Positions 23,625-35,505 of a DNA stretch of 64,000 nt are shown here, one piece after another. The notes beneath the pieces are model-generated. The model worked only from the letters and a program-made list of their open reading frames with translations, was not told the origin of the DNA and searched no databases. The position numbers and the translations under genes are program-made. How positions within the stretch are numbered: the first letter of the stretch is position 1; the number at the start of each line of letters is the position of its first letter. The stretch is from Histoplasma ohiense (taxonomy: Eukaryota; Ascomycota; Eurotiomycetes; Onygenales; Ajellomycetaceae): contig JAEVHH010000003.1 in assembly GCA_017607445.1 (NCBI GenBank), forward strand, positions 3,534,001 through 3,598,000, in the 5' to 3' direction.

Positions 23625-24858
23625 CACGCAAGTTCACTGCGAGACGTCCGCCAACGTTGGCGGTCAACCAGTAGCTTTGTACGGAGTAGGTAGCGTATGA
23701 ATGATTTGGGTAAGGGTATAAACTGTAACTGTAAGAATAGAATATGTTCGGATGAATAGTGGACGTCTCTTAACCAAGGTGTGAGAGCTTCTTGGTATAG
23801 ATTTGGAGTGCTAGCTGCTGGCGGAGGAGCTCAGGGAAGCTTTGACTCAAGCAAGTAAATACAATCCTAGCAAGCAGCAGTGAAAGAAGGAGAAGAAGTA
23901 TCACGAACGACAAAATCAAGCAGGACAACAAGGAAAAAGAAAGGATAAGGAAAACAAACTCATGAAAAGTAACGTTCTATTTCTATCTATCAGGGAGGTT
24001 GTTTTCTTTTCTTTTCTTGAATGCTGCGGCTCATTTTGCTGCTTCTGGGTGACCTAATACACGTGACCGATGTCGTGATATCACATGACGGGAGAGCTGA
24101 GATCTATGCCAAGAAATTGAGGATCCAGATTTAATTCACCCATCTAAAATGCACTCGGACAACCTTACTCAATACATGCTTATCACTCAAGAAACATAGA
24201 CAGTTGCAATTTGATAGCTACAATCACACAGGGTTCGGAATTGTTGACAGTTGAATGTGGTTCTGGTTCTAATTTTGCCTACTGTTTTGGAGCACGATCA
24301 ACTTATTCTCGCCTCCGGATCTAGAAACTACTTACGCGGTACTCCACCTTGTTTAGGGTTATCCTCAGCAACCAAGGGCGCAAATTAATTATCGCCACGT
24401 GACTAAACATCACATATCACGTGGATCATTCGTTCCCTCCAGCTACCTAGGTACCGTATTCAACGGCCGTTGGTCTGAAAGATGAAGAATAACGCCTACA
24501 AAGCGAGAAAATACACGGATATAGTTCTATAGTCAGTACAAGAATAATCGACATTTTCTCATATTTATGTAACTCTACCTGTTCATACGGGTACCCATGT
24601 ACATGTACATGTACCTTGGAAGGGTCCCTTGGGGCTAGCGTGACCTCACAACATCGCCGCCTGCGGAAACAAACAAAAGGAGTCAGCAAACAGCCTAACA
24701 GAGTCTCCCCTCTCCAACAACATAACCCCCCTATCGTCACGCCTATACATCTTGCAGCTCGTTGTCCGAATCCGCCGATTGTCCATCCTTTGCAACCTCT
24801 AATCAATCAATGCGACCTCGAAATCCGTCACTCGCAACTAGTACATGACAAACAGACG
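23625..24858. other. divergent dug3-mgm1 promoter region
   Basis: About 1.2 kb between two divergent start codons, with no supported gene. It contains three CACGTG palindromes listed separately and a repeated ACATGT stretch at 24,598-24,613. Confidence 0.6.
24060..24423. promoter_or_regulatory. three CACGTG E-box palindromes
   Basis: CACGTG occurs at 24,060-24,065, 24,396-24,401 and 24,418-24,423, the last two 22 bp apart. CACGTG is the core site of Cbf1-type bHLH factors, which in yeasts control sulfur-amino-acid and respiratory genes. Their position between a glutathione-degradation gene and a mitochondrial dynamin makes a shared role plausible, but this is inference from short motifs. Confidence 0.4.
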
Positions 24859-27800
24859 ATGAGCGGGAGACTCTTCTCCCACGGCACTGCCGTGCTGGCT
24901 AAGAGAAGCATCCTAGCTCGTCAACTGCACAATGCTGGAGCGAGGACGGGCGGCCTGCTGCGCTCATCCGGGGGTGGCACTGTTGGTCTCCGCGGGAGGC
25001 CATGGCCGCTGCGCGCGAACTGGATTCACAACGTCTCTGTTGTTCGGACTATTTCCTTTGCCCGCGTCCTTCCCAAGTTGGCTCTAAAGCTCGCCAGGAT
25101 ACCTGCCATGTTTGGTGGTGCTATGATTGCTGGACTGGCGTATATCCAATATCAAGCTGCTCGTACGTTCTTCCCCACTCCTGTTTATTGTCCAACTTCA
25201 TGTTACTCCTTTTTTTTGGACAGATTTATTTCTTACTATTTATTTTGTCCTTTTAGAGGCCGGGAATTACGCCATGGATTTTATTCGACAAGCCGGCGAC
25301 ACTGCGGGCGGGGTTGGCTTGTCCATTTTGCAAAATATCCAGGATATCGCTGAACAGACGAATCGTGGGTGGCAGAGAACGAAGGAAGATATTGAATTGC
25401 CAGAGTGGGCGCAGAAGGTTCTCCGGCTCAAGGAACAGTCAGAATCCGGGGGTGGAGGTTCATCCGGTGGCGGCGGGCGTGGTTCTCCAAAGGAGAGTAG
25501 GACGGGTGCGGCCGTGGTAGCTGGTGCTGCAGCAGGTGCCAGACTGGGCCATGATTCCGACGAAGACGTTGCTTCAGATAAGAAGAATGCAATCGACGAC
25601 CAGATGATGATATTGACGAGAAAGATGATCGAAATCAGAAGCATTTTACAACGGATTGGCCAGTCTAATGCATTAACCTTGCCATCCATTGTGGTGATAG
25701 GGTCTCAGTCCTCTGGGAAAAGTTCTGTATTGGAAGCGATCGTCGGTCATGAGTTCCTCCCAAAGGGCTCGAACATGGTAACAAGACGACCAATTGAATT
25801 GACTCTGGTTAACACACCAAATTCACAGACAGAATACGGCGAGTTTCCAGCACTCGGGCTTGGGAAGATAACAGATTTCAGTCAAATTCAGCGCACTTTG
25901 ACCGATCTCAATCTTGCAGTTTCGGAAAAGGACTGTGTGTCAGACGACCCCATTCAACTTTCAATATATTCTCCGCACATCCCCGACCTTTCACTGATCG
26001 ATCTGCCTGGATATATCCAAGTTGCTGGCCGTGACCAACCTCCGGAGCTTAAACAAAAGATCTCCGATTTATGTGACAGGTACATTCAAGCACCCAATAT
26101 CATTCTCGCTATTTCTGCAGCAGACGTAGACCTGGCCAATTCTACTGCCCTTAGGGCCTCGCGGCGGGTCGATCCTCGCGGGGAACGAACGATCGGTGTT
26201 GTCACAAAGATGGACCTTGTTGATCCTGAGAGAGGAGCAAGCATACTTTCTGATAGCAAATATCCACTTCGGTTGGGCTACGTAGGGGTTGTTTCCCGGG
26301 TTCCTCATACAGCGGGATTATTCTCCCGAGGAAGTGGAAATATTACAAATGCTATTGTCAAAAATGAAAAGGCCTTCTTTGGAAGCCATCCACAAGAATT
26401 TGGTGTGGGCTCCGAACTATCTGTTGGAACTACAACGTTGCGGAAGAAGTTGATGCACACCCTAGAACAATCAATGGCTTCAAGCCTTACCGGAACCCGC
26501 GATGCCATTTTCCAGGAACTTGAAGAGGCAACCTATGAGTTCAAGGTCCAGTACAATGATCGCCCATTGAGCGCAGAATCCTATCTTGCAGAGAGCCTGG
26601 ACAGCTTCAAGCATTCATTCAAAGAATTTAGCGAGAGTTTCGGTCGTCCTCAGGTTCGTGAATTACTGAAAAACGAACTAGACCAGCGGGTCCTCGACCT
26701 TCTCGCGCAAAGATACTGGAATAAACCTATCGAAGACCTTTCACCACCTTTACCAGAGCCGGATCCTCTCGTTGATCTGCCAAAAGCAGACCCTGAATCT
26801 CTCTATTGGCATCGGAAACTGGATGCATCTTCATCTGCCCTTACAAAATTAGGGATAGGTCGCCTAGCAACTACGATAGTGGCCAATGCGTTGCAAAACC
26901 GCGTTGATGATCTTGTCGCGGCCTCTACGTTTGCATCTCATCCATACGCAAAAAAGGCTATAGCGGACGCCACAGCCACTATTCTCAATGACCGGTTTTT
27001 CAGCACGAGCGACCAAGTTGAGAATTGCATCAAGCCATACAAATTTGAAATCGAAGTAGATGATTTGGAATGGGCGAAGGGACGAGAAAATATTAGTATT
27101 GTGCTGAAGGAAGAGCTGAAAGCATGTGGCCATGCTCTGAAACATGTGGAAGATAATATAGGAAAGAGGAAGCTGAAGGATGTCATGACCTTTATCGACA
27201 AAATGCGGAAAGGGGATATATCTATTGAGGGAGATGGTTCTGGCGGGGCAGGTGGATTCAGCGCTTCATTGCTCCAAAAAGGTTGGTGTCCACTCCTGCC
27301 ACTGTCTGTATATTTTTTTTTCTTGGAAATGTATTCCTTATCTAACCATGCTTGGAACTTCCACAGGCCGAGAAGCCGTATTCCTCCGGGATCGCGCGGA
27401 TCTAATCAAAATGCGCCTCCTCGCCGTCCGCTCCAAGCAGTGCGCCTCCAAAATGAACAAATACCACTGCCCCGAAATCTTCCTCGACGTGGTCGCCGAT
27501 AAACTCACCGCCACTGCCGTCCTCTTTCTAAACGTAGAACTCCTCTCCGAGTTCTACTACAATTTCCCCCGCGAGCTCGATCTCCGACTCGGCCGCCATC
27601 TCTCGGATTCTGAAATTGAGCGCTTCGCACGCGAAGATCCCCGCATCCGCCGGCATCTAGATGTCATCAAGAAGAAGGAGATGCTTGAATTGGTGTTAGA
27701 GAAGATTGAGAGTTTAAGACAGCTGGAAGGAGGGGGCAAAACGCATGGACAACATATTTCTGCATCTAAGGAACGGTCGAAGGGGTGGCGGTTGTTCTGA
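24859..27800 (+). CDS. mgm1: Mitochondrial dynamin-like GTPase Mgm1/OPA1
   Basis: Inner-membrane GTPase for mitochondrial fusion and crista shape. Exons: 24859-25162, 25257-27281, 27367-27800 (920 aa). The N-terminus is basic and rich in Arg/Ser/Leu (mitochondrial presequence), followed by a membrane segment AMFGGAMIAGLAYIQY ending at intron 1, the region where Mgm1 is anchored and rhomboid-processed. GTPase motifs: G1 GSQSSGKSS from residue about 250, G2 Thr in MVTRRPIEL, G3 DLPG at about 350, G4 TKMD at about 418-421. Middle and GTPase-effector helices follow; exon 3 encodes the end with DRADLIKMRLLAVRSKQC and a GED-like helix. A Gly/Ser-rich linker lies at about residues 160-175. Start is the first in-frame ATG opening the presequence. 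Length fits the family. Confidence 0.95.
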
Positions 27801-28571
27801 GCAGTATGATTTGTTTTCCATATTTGGCTCTTTGTTTGATGCTGCATATCTCCTCCCAGGACCTCCCAGGCTCACCAAAATACAAACCCTGTATTCTTTT
27901 CACTTATTCGATTTTCTCCTTCTCTTTATGGTTCTTCCCAACTTTCATCGAAATTTTACATCATATACCAGGATATTCAGAATTGGGCTGGCGTCGAAAT
28001 CAGGATGGTTGTTAATTATACGGCATTAGGTCCCCCATTTTTTCTCTCCCTACTTTATGTGTACCCTAATCATACTACTCCTATGTACAGTACATTTGCA
28101 TGTACTATGACTTGTTTCCCCCCGTTTTTCCCCCTTGAATGAATACTGTGCGCTTACTTTCTCGTGAGTGTATATTCCGTTTTGGAAGCTGTACGAGTTT
28201 TGCCTTTGTCACATCTCCGTTTATTCCGTGAGACGTTAAGGAGGTTCATCTTACAAGTTTCACTGTGTACTCCTTGGATTTCACTGTGTACTCCTTGGAT
28301 TCATCCTGATATGCTTGATGTTAGGTATACTGGAAGGCTGCCCCTTCGTAGCAGCAAAAGAAACTCATAAGTCTATATGTGAAAATACAGTGCCCTCGGA
28401 CAAAAACAAGCCCCGGCCAAATGAGGCATAGGTAGCTCATGAAAATAAACAGGGGCAAAAAAAAATCAAACAAAAAAGAACGCCCCAGTCCATGATATCA
28501 ATACAAGAAAAAAAAAAAAGTTATGCTCAATTCCAATCAATCCATAAATCCACCATCCGATATCCACCAAT
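27801..28571. other. convergent 3' spacer with a 21-bp tandem duplication
   Basis: Contains a perfect 21-bp direct duplication at 28,258-28,278 and 28,279-28,299 (unit beginning TTTCACTGTG). No gene seen. Confidence 0.6.
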
Positions 28572-29225
28572 TCACCTCCGCAGGCTCGAAAACGGAACCT
28601 TAACCCCCAAATCATCCCCAATCAACTGCCGAGTCTGATTCCACTCCACGCTGCCGCTCACATCCTTAATCTCCTCTAACTTATTGCCCAACTTAACCAC
28701 CGAGAAACGGATCATACGAGGATCGAGGCCAAGGGTTCTGCGTACGGATTGCTGCACGGCGGATGACGAGTCGAAGCGCATAATGAAGTGGTGGCCTGTT
28801 GAGTATTTTGTCTGGTGTTTTGTGATGGGGCGCGGGAGGCGGAATGGACCCCAGTTTGTCAGGCCGCGGATGACGCCGCCGGCGTAGAGGATTTGGAGGC
28901 CGGTGATGCGGGCGATTCTGCAAGTTGGGTTAGTTGGTGGGTTTATTCGTGATTTTTTTTTTTTTTTGGGGGTAATGGCTATATATGTGTGGAGAGAGAA
29001 GCCTCTCTCCCTTCGGATTTTGAGGGTTGCAAGGTCGGGGGAAAACTCTCGAGCGGGAATTGATGAGGTAGGTAGGATTGGATATATTTACGTACTCTCT
29101 AACCTCCTGCACACTTCCCGGGCGGACCTGTAGGATTGGCCGGGTCAGTCTGGTCGATAAAACAAAAGCGTGGAAGGGGAAAGTCAATAGGCAGATAATA
29201 CCACCGCAACCAGCTCGTACAACAT
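28572..29225 (-). CDS. mrp17: Mitochondrial ribosomal protein bS6m (Mrp17-like)
   Basis: Small-subunit mitoribosomal protein. Three minus-strand exons: 29202-29225 (eight codons, MLYELVAV), 29096-29127 and 28572-28917, total 133 aa. The S6 fold signature MLYELVAVVRPG is assembled across intron 1, then VQEVREIARITGLQILYAGGVIRGLTNWG, HHFIMRFDSSSAVQQSV and RTLGLDPRMIRFSVVKLG. Very short 5' exons are usual for this gene. No separate presequence is seen, as in other fungal bS6m. Confidence 0.92.
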
Positions 29226-30347
29226 GCCCAAGAGCTGTCTCGTGAGCCTTCAATCAAATACGGGTAATAAACCGGAATCAGCGGGGTCGGCGCAATGGCT
29301 TATTTGTAGGGTTGGAGGTGTTTGCAAGCAATTAACATTCTGCGGATGAGAAAGTCTCGATGCAGGAAACAAAAACCCGCTTCGGGAAATTTTGAAGCTG
29401 TCGACTTTGGGTTTGGTCGTAATTTATACAACATACTAGAGCCTTGGCAGAAAATTACTAGTTATTTTCGGTGTTGGCATTTATTTGAAAATTGAAACTC
29501 TGTTATAGAGTACTAGTTATAATTATATTTTAAATATATAATAATTAGGACGTATGTACCCTTTACTAGTTAATTAGATTTGCTACTGAATACAAGCTCT
29601 AGCACTTTCTAAATAGTTGTAAAGAATAAAGCTCTTCTTAACCCTAACTAGTTAGTAGCTGTATATCAGTTCATACATTATTCCTACAATAGATCTAATC
29701 ACTGATGGGTACTCTGTAGCATCGTATTCTTTAATTGTGATCTCAGCGGAATCGTTTATGCAGGTGAAAGGATGATGTGGTCATGCGTCAGCCCTAGAAT
29801 GATAGGATAGATCATTCTTTAATACCTCATTCTGCTCAATTTTGAGGAAAGAGGCTTGAAAACGAACCACTAATAACTGAACAAGACACAACGAAGGGAT
29901 AATCGAGTAAAATTGTGTAAACTATAGAGGGGCAACACCACCAACGGATCGTATTGTGGTATCATGCCTCTGTCAATGCAGGACGCAACAGGCACAGAGG
30001 AGGAAATTTCGAAGTGTCTAAGTTGCATATCAATTGCTAACATACAAAACGCACCGCATTGAGTGTATATATCGACCTAGCCGGCTGACCCTCTTAGAAA
30101 TAAGCAAAGTAAATCACACACAAAAAAGGGAAAGGAAACTAGGCACTGAAATGTGTAGGGGAGGACGGAGGATATCAAAGAAAGACAAACGGCGACTATA
30201 ACTGAAAACAACCGACGTTAACCAGTCACTGTATACATATGGTAATATCACACCCTCCGAGCCTAGGCTCCGCGTGTCTTCTGAAAGAGAATTAAGTGGT
30301 GGGGGAATGGGCAAAGGGAAAGCGAAATCCTGGCCTATATCCAATGT
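29226..30347. other. AT-rich spacer, possible old repeat relic
   Basis: 29,400-29,720 is markedly AT-rich with many CTAGTTA/TAACTAG words and no coding potential in any frame. This composition is typical of old, mutated repeats in such genomes, but I see no intact ends or protein match. The rest of the stretch holds nothing I can name. Confidence 0.4.
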
Positions 30348-30950
30348 CTAGTCCTTGTAAAGTCGGCTTTTGAAATAAACTGCATGGCGCCGCTGCCCTC
30401 TTGAAGCAACAGTTACACATTCCTCTTCGATTTGACGGAGAATGTCGTCCTTATCGGCATCAATCCCAAGAAATCCTTCTTCTGAAGCCAGACATATTGC
30501 CCTCCATAGCCAGGGACGACACGGAAGGTTATCAACAGGAACGGAATTAAGTCTTTCTGCAAGTCTCTGGTGCATTGCTCTATCGAGGGGGGTGATCGAT
30601 GATTTTTCCACCAGTCCTAACAAGGAAGAAGAATTCAGTAGATGCGAATGGTAATTGGCTTTGAAGGCATAAGGCCCCCCTTGATTGGTATTGTGGTACA
30701 GCATCCCGCTTCTCTCGTTTGTGGCCATAGCCAGGGCCCAATGGAAGTGCTTCGCGCTTGGCATGGCAGACATGGCAAACATTGCAATGTAGACTTTCCC
30801 TCTTTGGAGTTTGATATGGAGGTTTAGCTGCGGGCCCGGGGGAACGATGTCCGAGTTGGAAGGAAGTGGAATGGTGGAAACATCAGAGAGGTTTCCATGC
30901 GATGAAGGGGATGGCTCAAACGAAGGCTCGGTTGAACGACTTCCAAACAT
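30348..30950 (-). CDS. Hypothetical fungal protein (HWA-containing)
   Basis: Single-exon frame of 200 aa from the ATG at 30,950 (MFGSRSTEPS). The frame stays open upstream to 31,199, so a longer N-terminus or a further exon is possible. Visible features: Ser/Pro-rich first 45 residues, then a beta-rich stretch LNLHIKLQRGKVYIAMF, KHFHWALAM, and a CRPWLWRAICLASEEGFLG segment; ends basic. The HWA...C/R-W pattern recalls small uncharacterised fungal proteins (DUF6914-type) that occur in variable numbers, but I cannot confirm this. It lies in a gene-poor, repeat-bearing stretch beside the HNH/APH gene. Confidence 0.55.
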   Translation of the reverse strand: MFGSRSTEPSFEPSPSSHGNLSDVSTIPLPSNSDIVPPGPQLNLHIKLQRGKVYIAMFAMSAMPSAKHFHWALAMATNERSGMLYHNTNQGGPYAFKANYHSHLLNSSSLLGLVEKSSITPLDRAMHQRLAERLNSVPVDNLPCRPWLWRAICLASEEGFLGIDADKDDILRQIEEECVTVASRGQRRHAVYFKSRLYKD

Positions 30951-31984
30951 TGCGACGAATAGCACTTGATGAAGTATATAGCCGATTGGGAAGAGGGTAG
31001 ATGTTTCAGGCAGGCACAATAGGTTGGAGAGTAAAGAAGCAGATGAAGTGTGGATGGGACCTTTTAAAACCTTTGAGCATAAAAACAGTTGAGATGAAGA
31101 ACAACAGGAATCCCGGTCAACTGTGGAATTGAACTCCATTTTATATGCAGCAAACCACCAGCAAAAGAGGTTGAATGTAGAATAAATTCCTCGGTCCAAT
31201 GTTAAGAAGACTCAAGACTAGGATCTGATATTGGAACCACTCCATCTAGCCGCGCATTTCTTTGGTATAATGGCAGGGGCATGACCTGTGCCGCAAGAAG
31301 TTCAGGGGTAAAAATGCACCATGTAGAAATGATTGAAATGTCTCGATAGCATTTATTCCGAATGGTTTCCGGCAGCAGAAGGCTCAGTACACAATTGCAA
31401 TCACGTAAATCAGCCAACACAGGGTTCTATGAGCCATGTTGAGAATGCAACACTAATTGGGTTTCAGCGTGGTTAGGTTGCAGCTCCAAAATAGCATGAT
31501 GGGATGGAATGTTAAACGCAAAGTCTGAAGCGCCTGTAATCTTAGAGGGTATTTATTGATGCTAGTAAGAACTGTTCAGCCACTGGGGCACCAGCACCAC
31601 CAGCGCCATGATGGTAGTACAGGGGACGAACCAATCCAACCCCCCAACAAGAACTAAGAACTTGGATCATGAAGACGGCTGCAACCTGTTGGATGAGATT
31701 TGTTTAAACCTCCCCTGGTTTGTTTCATTTTGTTGGGGGTTTGGATTGGTTCGTCCTCCTCTCTGCTACCGTCATAGTGGTGGCTTAACTCATTTTTAGG
31801 GAGTTGGGCGCTAAAATCACATGACCTATGGCGCCCACCAATAGCTTCCAAGGTTAACTCCTTTAATGGTATCGGCATAAATATTACATTTATTTGAGGA
31901 CAAGACGGTCCATCGCACCCATTTCTCAGGATCAATCATATACTTTACTTCTGTTTTGTGTTCTTCCCAAAACCTTATCAATCA
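30951..31984. other. spacer containing an inverted repeat
   Basis: No gene with a recognisable product. A minus-strand open frame at 31,202-31,420 (72 codons) could be an exon remnant but matches nothing I know. The inverted repeat at 31,625-31,755 is given separately. Confidence 0.45.
31625..31755. repeat. near-perfect 27-bp inverted repeat with 77-bp loop (MITE-like)
   Basis: Arms at 31,625-31,651 and 31,729-31,755 are reverse complements with 25 of 27 matches (left arm begins GACGAACCAATCC). Weaker complementarity continues outward for about 25 bp on both sides. No clear target duplication was found, so it is either a small non-autonomous foldback element or a chance palindromic relic. 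Confidence 0.6.
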
Positions 31985-33945
31985 ATGTCACTTGGTGTGG
32001 AGGCTTTCCAAGGAGCGTTTATTACTGCTCAAGATGTCATACACGAGGCCAACCTATCCAGTTTCGATCATCTTTCATTATCTACCTTTCTAATTCATTC
32101 ACGTATTCCTGCTACAACAGGCCAATATGTCCTTGACCGAATATCCCAGAATCCCGAATACACTGCAGAGGAGGTGCTGCTTTCGATCCGAGCGGATTTG
32201 AATACTCTAGTTCTGAAATGTAAGCTAGGCCTCAGTTCACCATCTTATTAGAACCATCTGTGTTTACGATCTTCGCAGGTGGTCGTGATGACCCTGTGCA
32301 TGCAGAGGTCCAGACTGCTCTTCAAGAGAGAGATGGCCATCGATGCTGTATCACGGGATCCCAAGATGGCGTTAAACCTACCTACATCTTTGCTCCGTCG
32401 ATCCTGCGTGATCCTGACTTCGGAGAAGGGGTAACTATATGTTTCCATTATTGCAATTCTTATTGCTACTACTATATATCTCGTATATATATTTGTATTC
32501 CCAATTTTCTTTCGAAAGTCCTAAAGCATTTCTTTTTACTTAGGCACCGTTACGGCTACTCCTGGAAGCCATCCTAACCAAGGATGGAGTTGAGAGGCTG
32601 TTTACGTTGCTTGGTTCATCCAAGACGGAGGATCAGCTTCAGAATCTTTGGCTGATGGGGCCATCAATACGCAAAGTTTTCCGTCATGGCCATATTTATA
32701 TTGTGAAATCGCCTTATCTTGAAGGAACCAATGGCATTGCCTCTAATCTAGGAGATGATGGAGGGGTAAGTGCTCTTTTGAGCCACTTGAAGTAGGGTGT
32801 TAAATATTGAGCGTTAAACAATAGTGGAGAGTTGAACTGCAAACTCCCGGTGCGGTTTCGCTAGAGTTACTGGATGGCCATTCCTCCTTCTACAAAACCC
32901 CTTCAACGGCAGATCCCGAGAGTCATCCCCTTCCCGCGGAATTTCTCTTAAATGCTCACTATCGACTTTTCATTAATTTGCACATGTATCTTGTAGAATT
33001 GGGTGTGAAAAAAGGCTGGCAACCTATCAAACAAGGTATGGTATCCATATAACCTTGAATCTGGTTGATTGCTATACTAATTGCCACCTACCAGGTTGGA
33101 CCATTGGGCGTGTGGGAAGATTCTTACTCCGAAATTTCTTATCAATTCTGCCCAGTTCATTTCGAATAACATTATACAACTTCATCGACCAACAAATAGA
33201 CTACCGAGATCCCACACAAGCTGGCTCCCTTGTAAAGTTGCTTCCGCTTGGCCTTTGTTTGAAGAGAGGCCGTGCGAATACCGAAAACGAGGCGAGTGCA
33301 CTACAACTTGTTGAGAATCATTGCTCAATAAACGCACCAAAATTGATTGATCATGTTATTATCGATGAATTCTCTGGTTTCATTCTAATGACACGAATTG
33401 ATGGATATCCATTAAACCAGGTAATGTACCGGACAACGTACGAGGAACGTGAACAGATAGGGAAAGACTTGGCCAAATGGATCGATGAGTTCCGGCAGAT
33501 TCCCAACAAATCAAAGTATCTCATTGCAGGCGCATCTGGGGGTCCAATTTGCGACCACTTGTATGAAGGGCGTACACCAGGTCCATTCAACTCCACAGCA
33601 GAATTTGCTGATGATATAACCCAGTTCGTTTTCAATCTTGAGCAGCATAAGAGTCAGCAACCGATTGCCAAGTTGTACAAAAAGCAGTACAATGTCTGTT
33701 TCACTCATAGTGATTTACACATGTCAAACATCATTGTTCAGGATGGGCGACTATTTGGGCTGATTGATTGGGAAAATGCTGGCTTCAAACCAGAGTATTG
33801 GGAGTTTGTTCGAGCTCTGTGGCCTTATGCTGGTGATAAACGAAGCACAGCGATATACCGGACTGCTTTTGGCGATACATATGAAGATGAATGGGAAGCG
33901 GAGGCGTTTATTCTGAACAACAGCCCCTTTATTGTTGGGGGGTAA
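31985..33945 (+). CDS. Fusion of a degenerate HNH-nuclease-like domain and an aminoglycoside-phosphotransferase-type kinase
   Basis: Five exons: 31985-32219, 32279-32430, 32544-32765, 32825-33035, 33095-33945 (556 aa), all GT-AG and in frame. N-terminal part (about 80-170) looks like fungal HNH_2 modules: RDGHRCCITGSQDG, then much later NLWLMGPSIRKVF. The expected first His (usually AHI) is replaced by TYI and the last His position by Arg (SIRKVF), leaving the Asn; so nuclease activity is doubtful. The C-terminal part is an APH/choline-kinase-like fold: SLVKLLPLGLCLKRG with a possible ATP Lys, then ENEASALQLV, the catalytic loop THSDLHMSNIIV (HxDxxxxN) and LIDWENAG (metal-binding Asp). Substrate unknown. 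Families with APH domains are expanded in Onygenales and neighbours. Start: ATG at 31,985. Confidence 0.82.
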
Positions 33946-35157
33946 ATACCCTTTCATTATTCTATGTGCAAGCACGGAGTGTAGGCGGAGGGACTCTCTT
34001 TTCTCCCTCTCTCTCTCTCTCTCTTTTTTTTTTTTTTGGCAGAAATTTTGTAATAGATTTCAGTCAGTGCTTCCGCGCCTGTTTTCTAACACTGGAATGA
34101 TACATATCAAATGGTGCATCTTGGTTAGTGCTCTCCCCATTCTTTCTTATTCCGTCAATCCTCTCCATATTACTGAACTGAGACGCGAAGAAATTAGTAG
34201 ATTTGGACAAATCATCTAGGGCGCGACCCTGACTTATATCAACTCTGTAACTCCGCTATACCTTACGGTATCGAACATTTAAAAGATTAGTATTTAGCCC
34301 AATGTATTATATTAATCGCACCAGAAGTTGGGTTGGAAGCACCCGTCGACATATCTAGCAGTGTCGATGTATAGAATCTTAGCATTATGACAAGGGAAAC
34401 AGGTAGCCCAATCCCATTCAATTGTAAAATCGCCATTCACCAGAGGCCACTTGACCGAAGTTGGGGCTCATCTTGCTGATCATGGATCATAAACTGGCCA
34501 AAGGAAAGTTCCAAGCCACAAATTCTTCTCAATGTAGGCGCTTTCATTGGTTGATAACCTCTGAGAGGAGTTTCTATAATAATTATAGGTTCTGGTTCTA
34601 TTGAAAGGAGTTGCGGTAGAGCCGCTCAAATCATGTCTGTCTAAAAGTCTTCACTGAGTCTGACAAAAGGCATGTGTATCAAAAGATAAAACAAGAGCAA
34701 TTCATGCTATTGATACACTGAATCTCCATTAGTTTACAGCATCTGAGCTAATGTGCATCTTGAAGTGTTTCGATCATGTTTTGAGATAGATTGAAATTTG
34801 GTTTTTTCCATCATCTGTCATCTGAATTTTGAAAAGACAAGACACTGTAATCAGTTGATGCAAGGGATCAAAGATTGATAGTAGAGTGTGAAAGAGTCAT
34901 CAATCTCATCACTTATCACTTTTTTTTTTGCACAAGCCAGCTCTTCAGTATTCATATAATTTCATTTCTCAAACTCTTCAACACTGCATCCCTTGCCGCA
35001 GCTGTCATAGTGAATGCATATCCAGAACAGAACCTAGAAGAACAACTTCAGATCATGTATGAAACAATGCTTTCCACTGTACAAGACACTGATGACTATA
35101 AACACTCTGATGTTGGTCTTGCTCTGTGCACTGAAAGACCCATTTCATTGTATCTTG
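33946..35157. repeat. spacer grading into a CpG-depleted repeat relic
   Basis: From about 34,620 to 35,157 only three CpG dinucleotides are present and TG/CA words dominate, the mark of a methylated or RIP-mutated repeat. A 115-codon plus-strand open frame (34,875-35,222) runs through it into the LTR and is not a supported gene. The first 600 bp after the kinase gene is ordinary spacer with a CT/poly-T tract at 34,003-34,038. The relic continues after the LTR at 35,511. Confidence 0.5.
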
Positions 35158-35162
35158 ATTGT

Positions 35163-35505
35163 TGTAACGGGCGTACTTCGATTAACGATCTAGCACTATC
35201 CTATATACAGATTACGAATTGATTAAGGAAAGAAAGAGAAAAGAAATCAGAAGGAAAGGTCGTACGAAGGGGGTTCTTATAGAAGGGAGATCGGGGCGGA
35301 AGAATATCAGGAGCCGCCCCATAGTGGAGCGTGGGGCGGAAGAATGTTAAGGGCTACACGGAAGAATCGTTAGAGACTACGCGAGCGCGGAGCACGGAGC
35401 GGAAGAACATCGAGGGTTACGCGGAGTCACAATGACAGGAACGAGTGGGTGCAGGAGGGGAGTTGGTTGCGTAAGTTAACTACTAACGGGTGCTAACCCG
35501 TCACA
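35163..35505. mobile_element. solo LTR of a retrotransposon, 343 bp, with 5-bp target duplication
   Basis: Begins TGTAACGGGC and ends GCTAACCCGTCACA, giving the inverted TGT...ACA termini with an extended complementary ACGGG/CCCGT of LTRs. It is flanked by a perfect 5-bp direct repeat ATTGT at 35,158-35,162 and 35,506-35,510. The inside is CpG-rich (CGGGGCGGAAG, CGCGAGCGCGG), unlike the CpG-poor flanks, and has repeated GGCGGAAGAAT/GCGGAAGAAC words. No internal retrotransposon sequence is adjacent, so it is a solo LTR left by recombination between two LTRs. Superfamily (Ty3 or Ty1) cannot be told from the LTR alone. Confidence 0.85.

Noticed and set aside
30348..31199. Longer 283-codon version of the HWA-containing hypothetical protein
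   Set aside because: The extra N-terminal stretch is Ser/Leu/Cys-rich and has no strong start context; the ATG at 30,950 opens a more protein-like sequence. The longer form is not excluded.
34875..35222. 115-codon plus-strand frame
   Set aside because: It crosses from CpG-depleted relic into the solo LTR, past the target-site boundary at 35,162, so it cannot be one ancestral gene.
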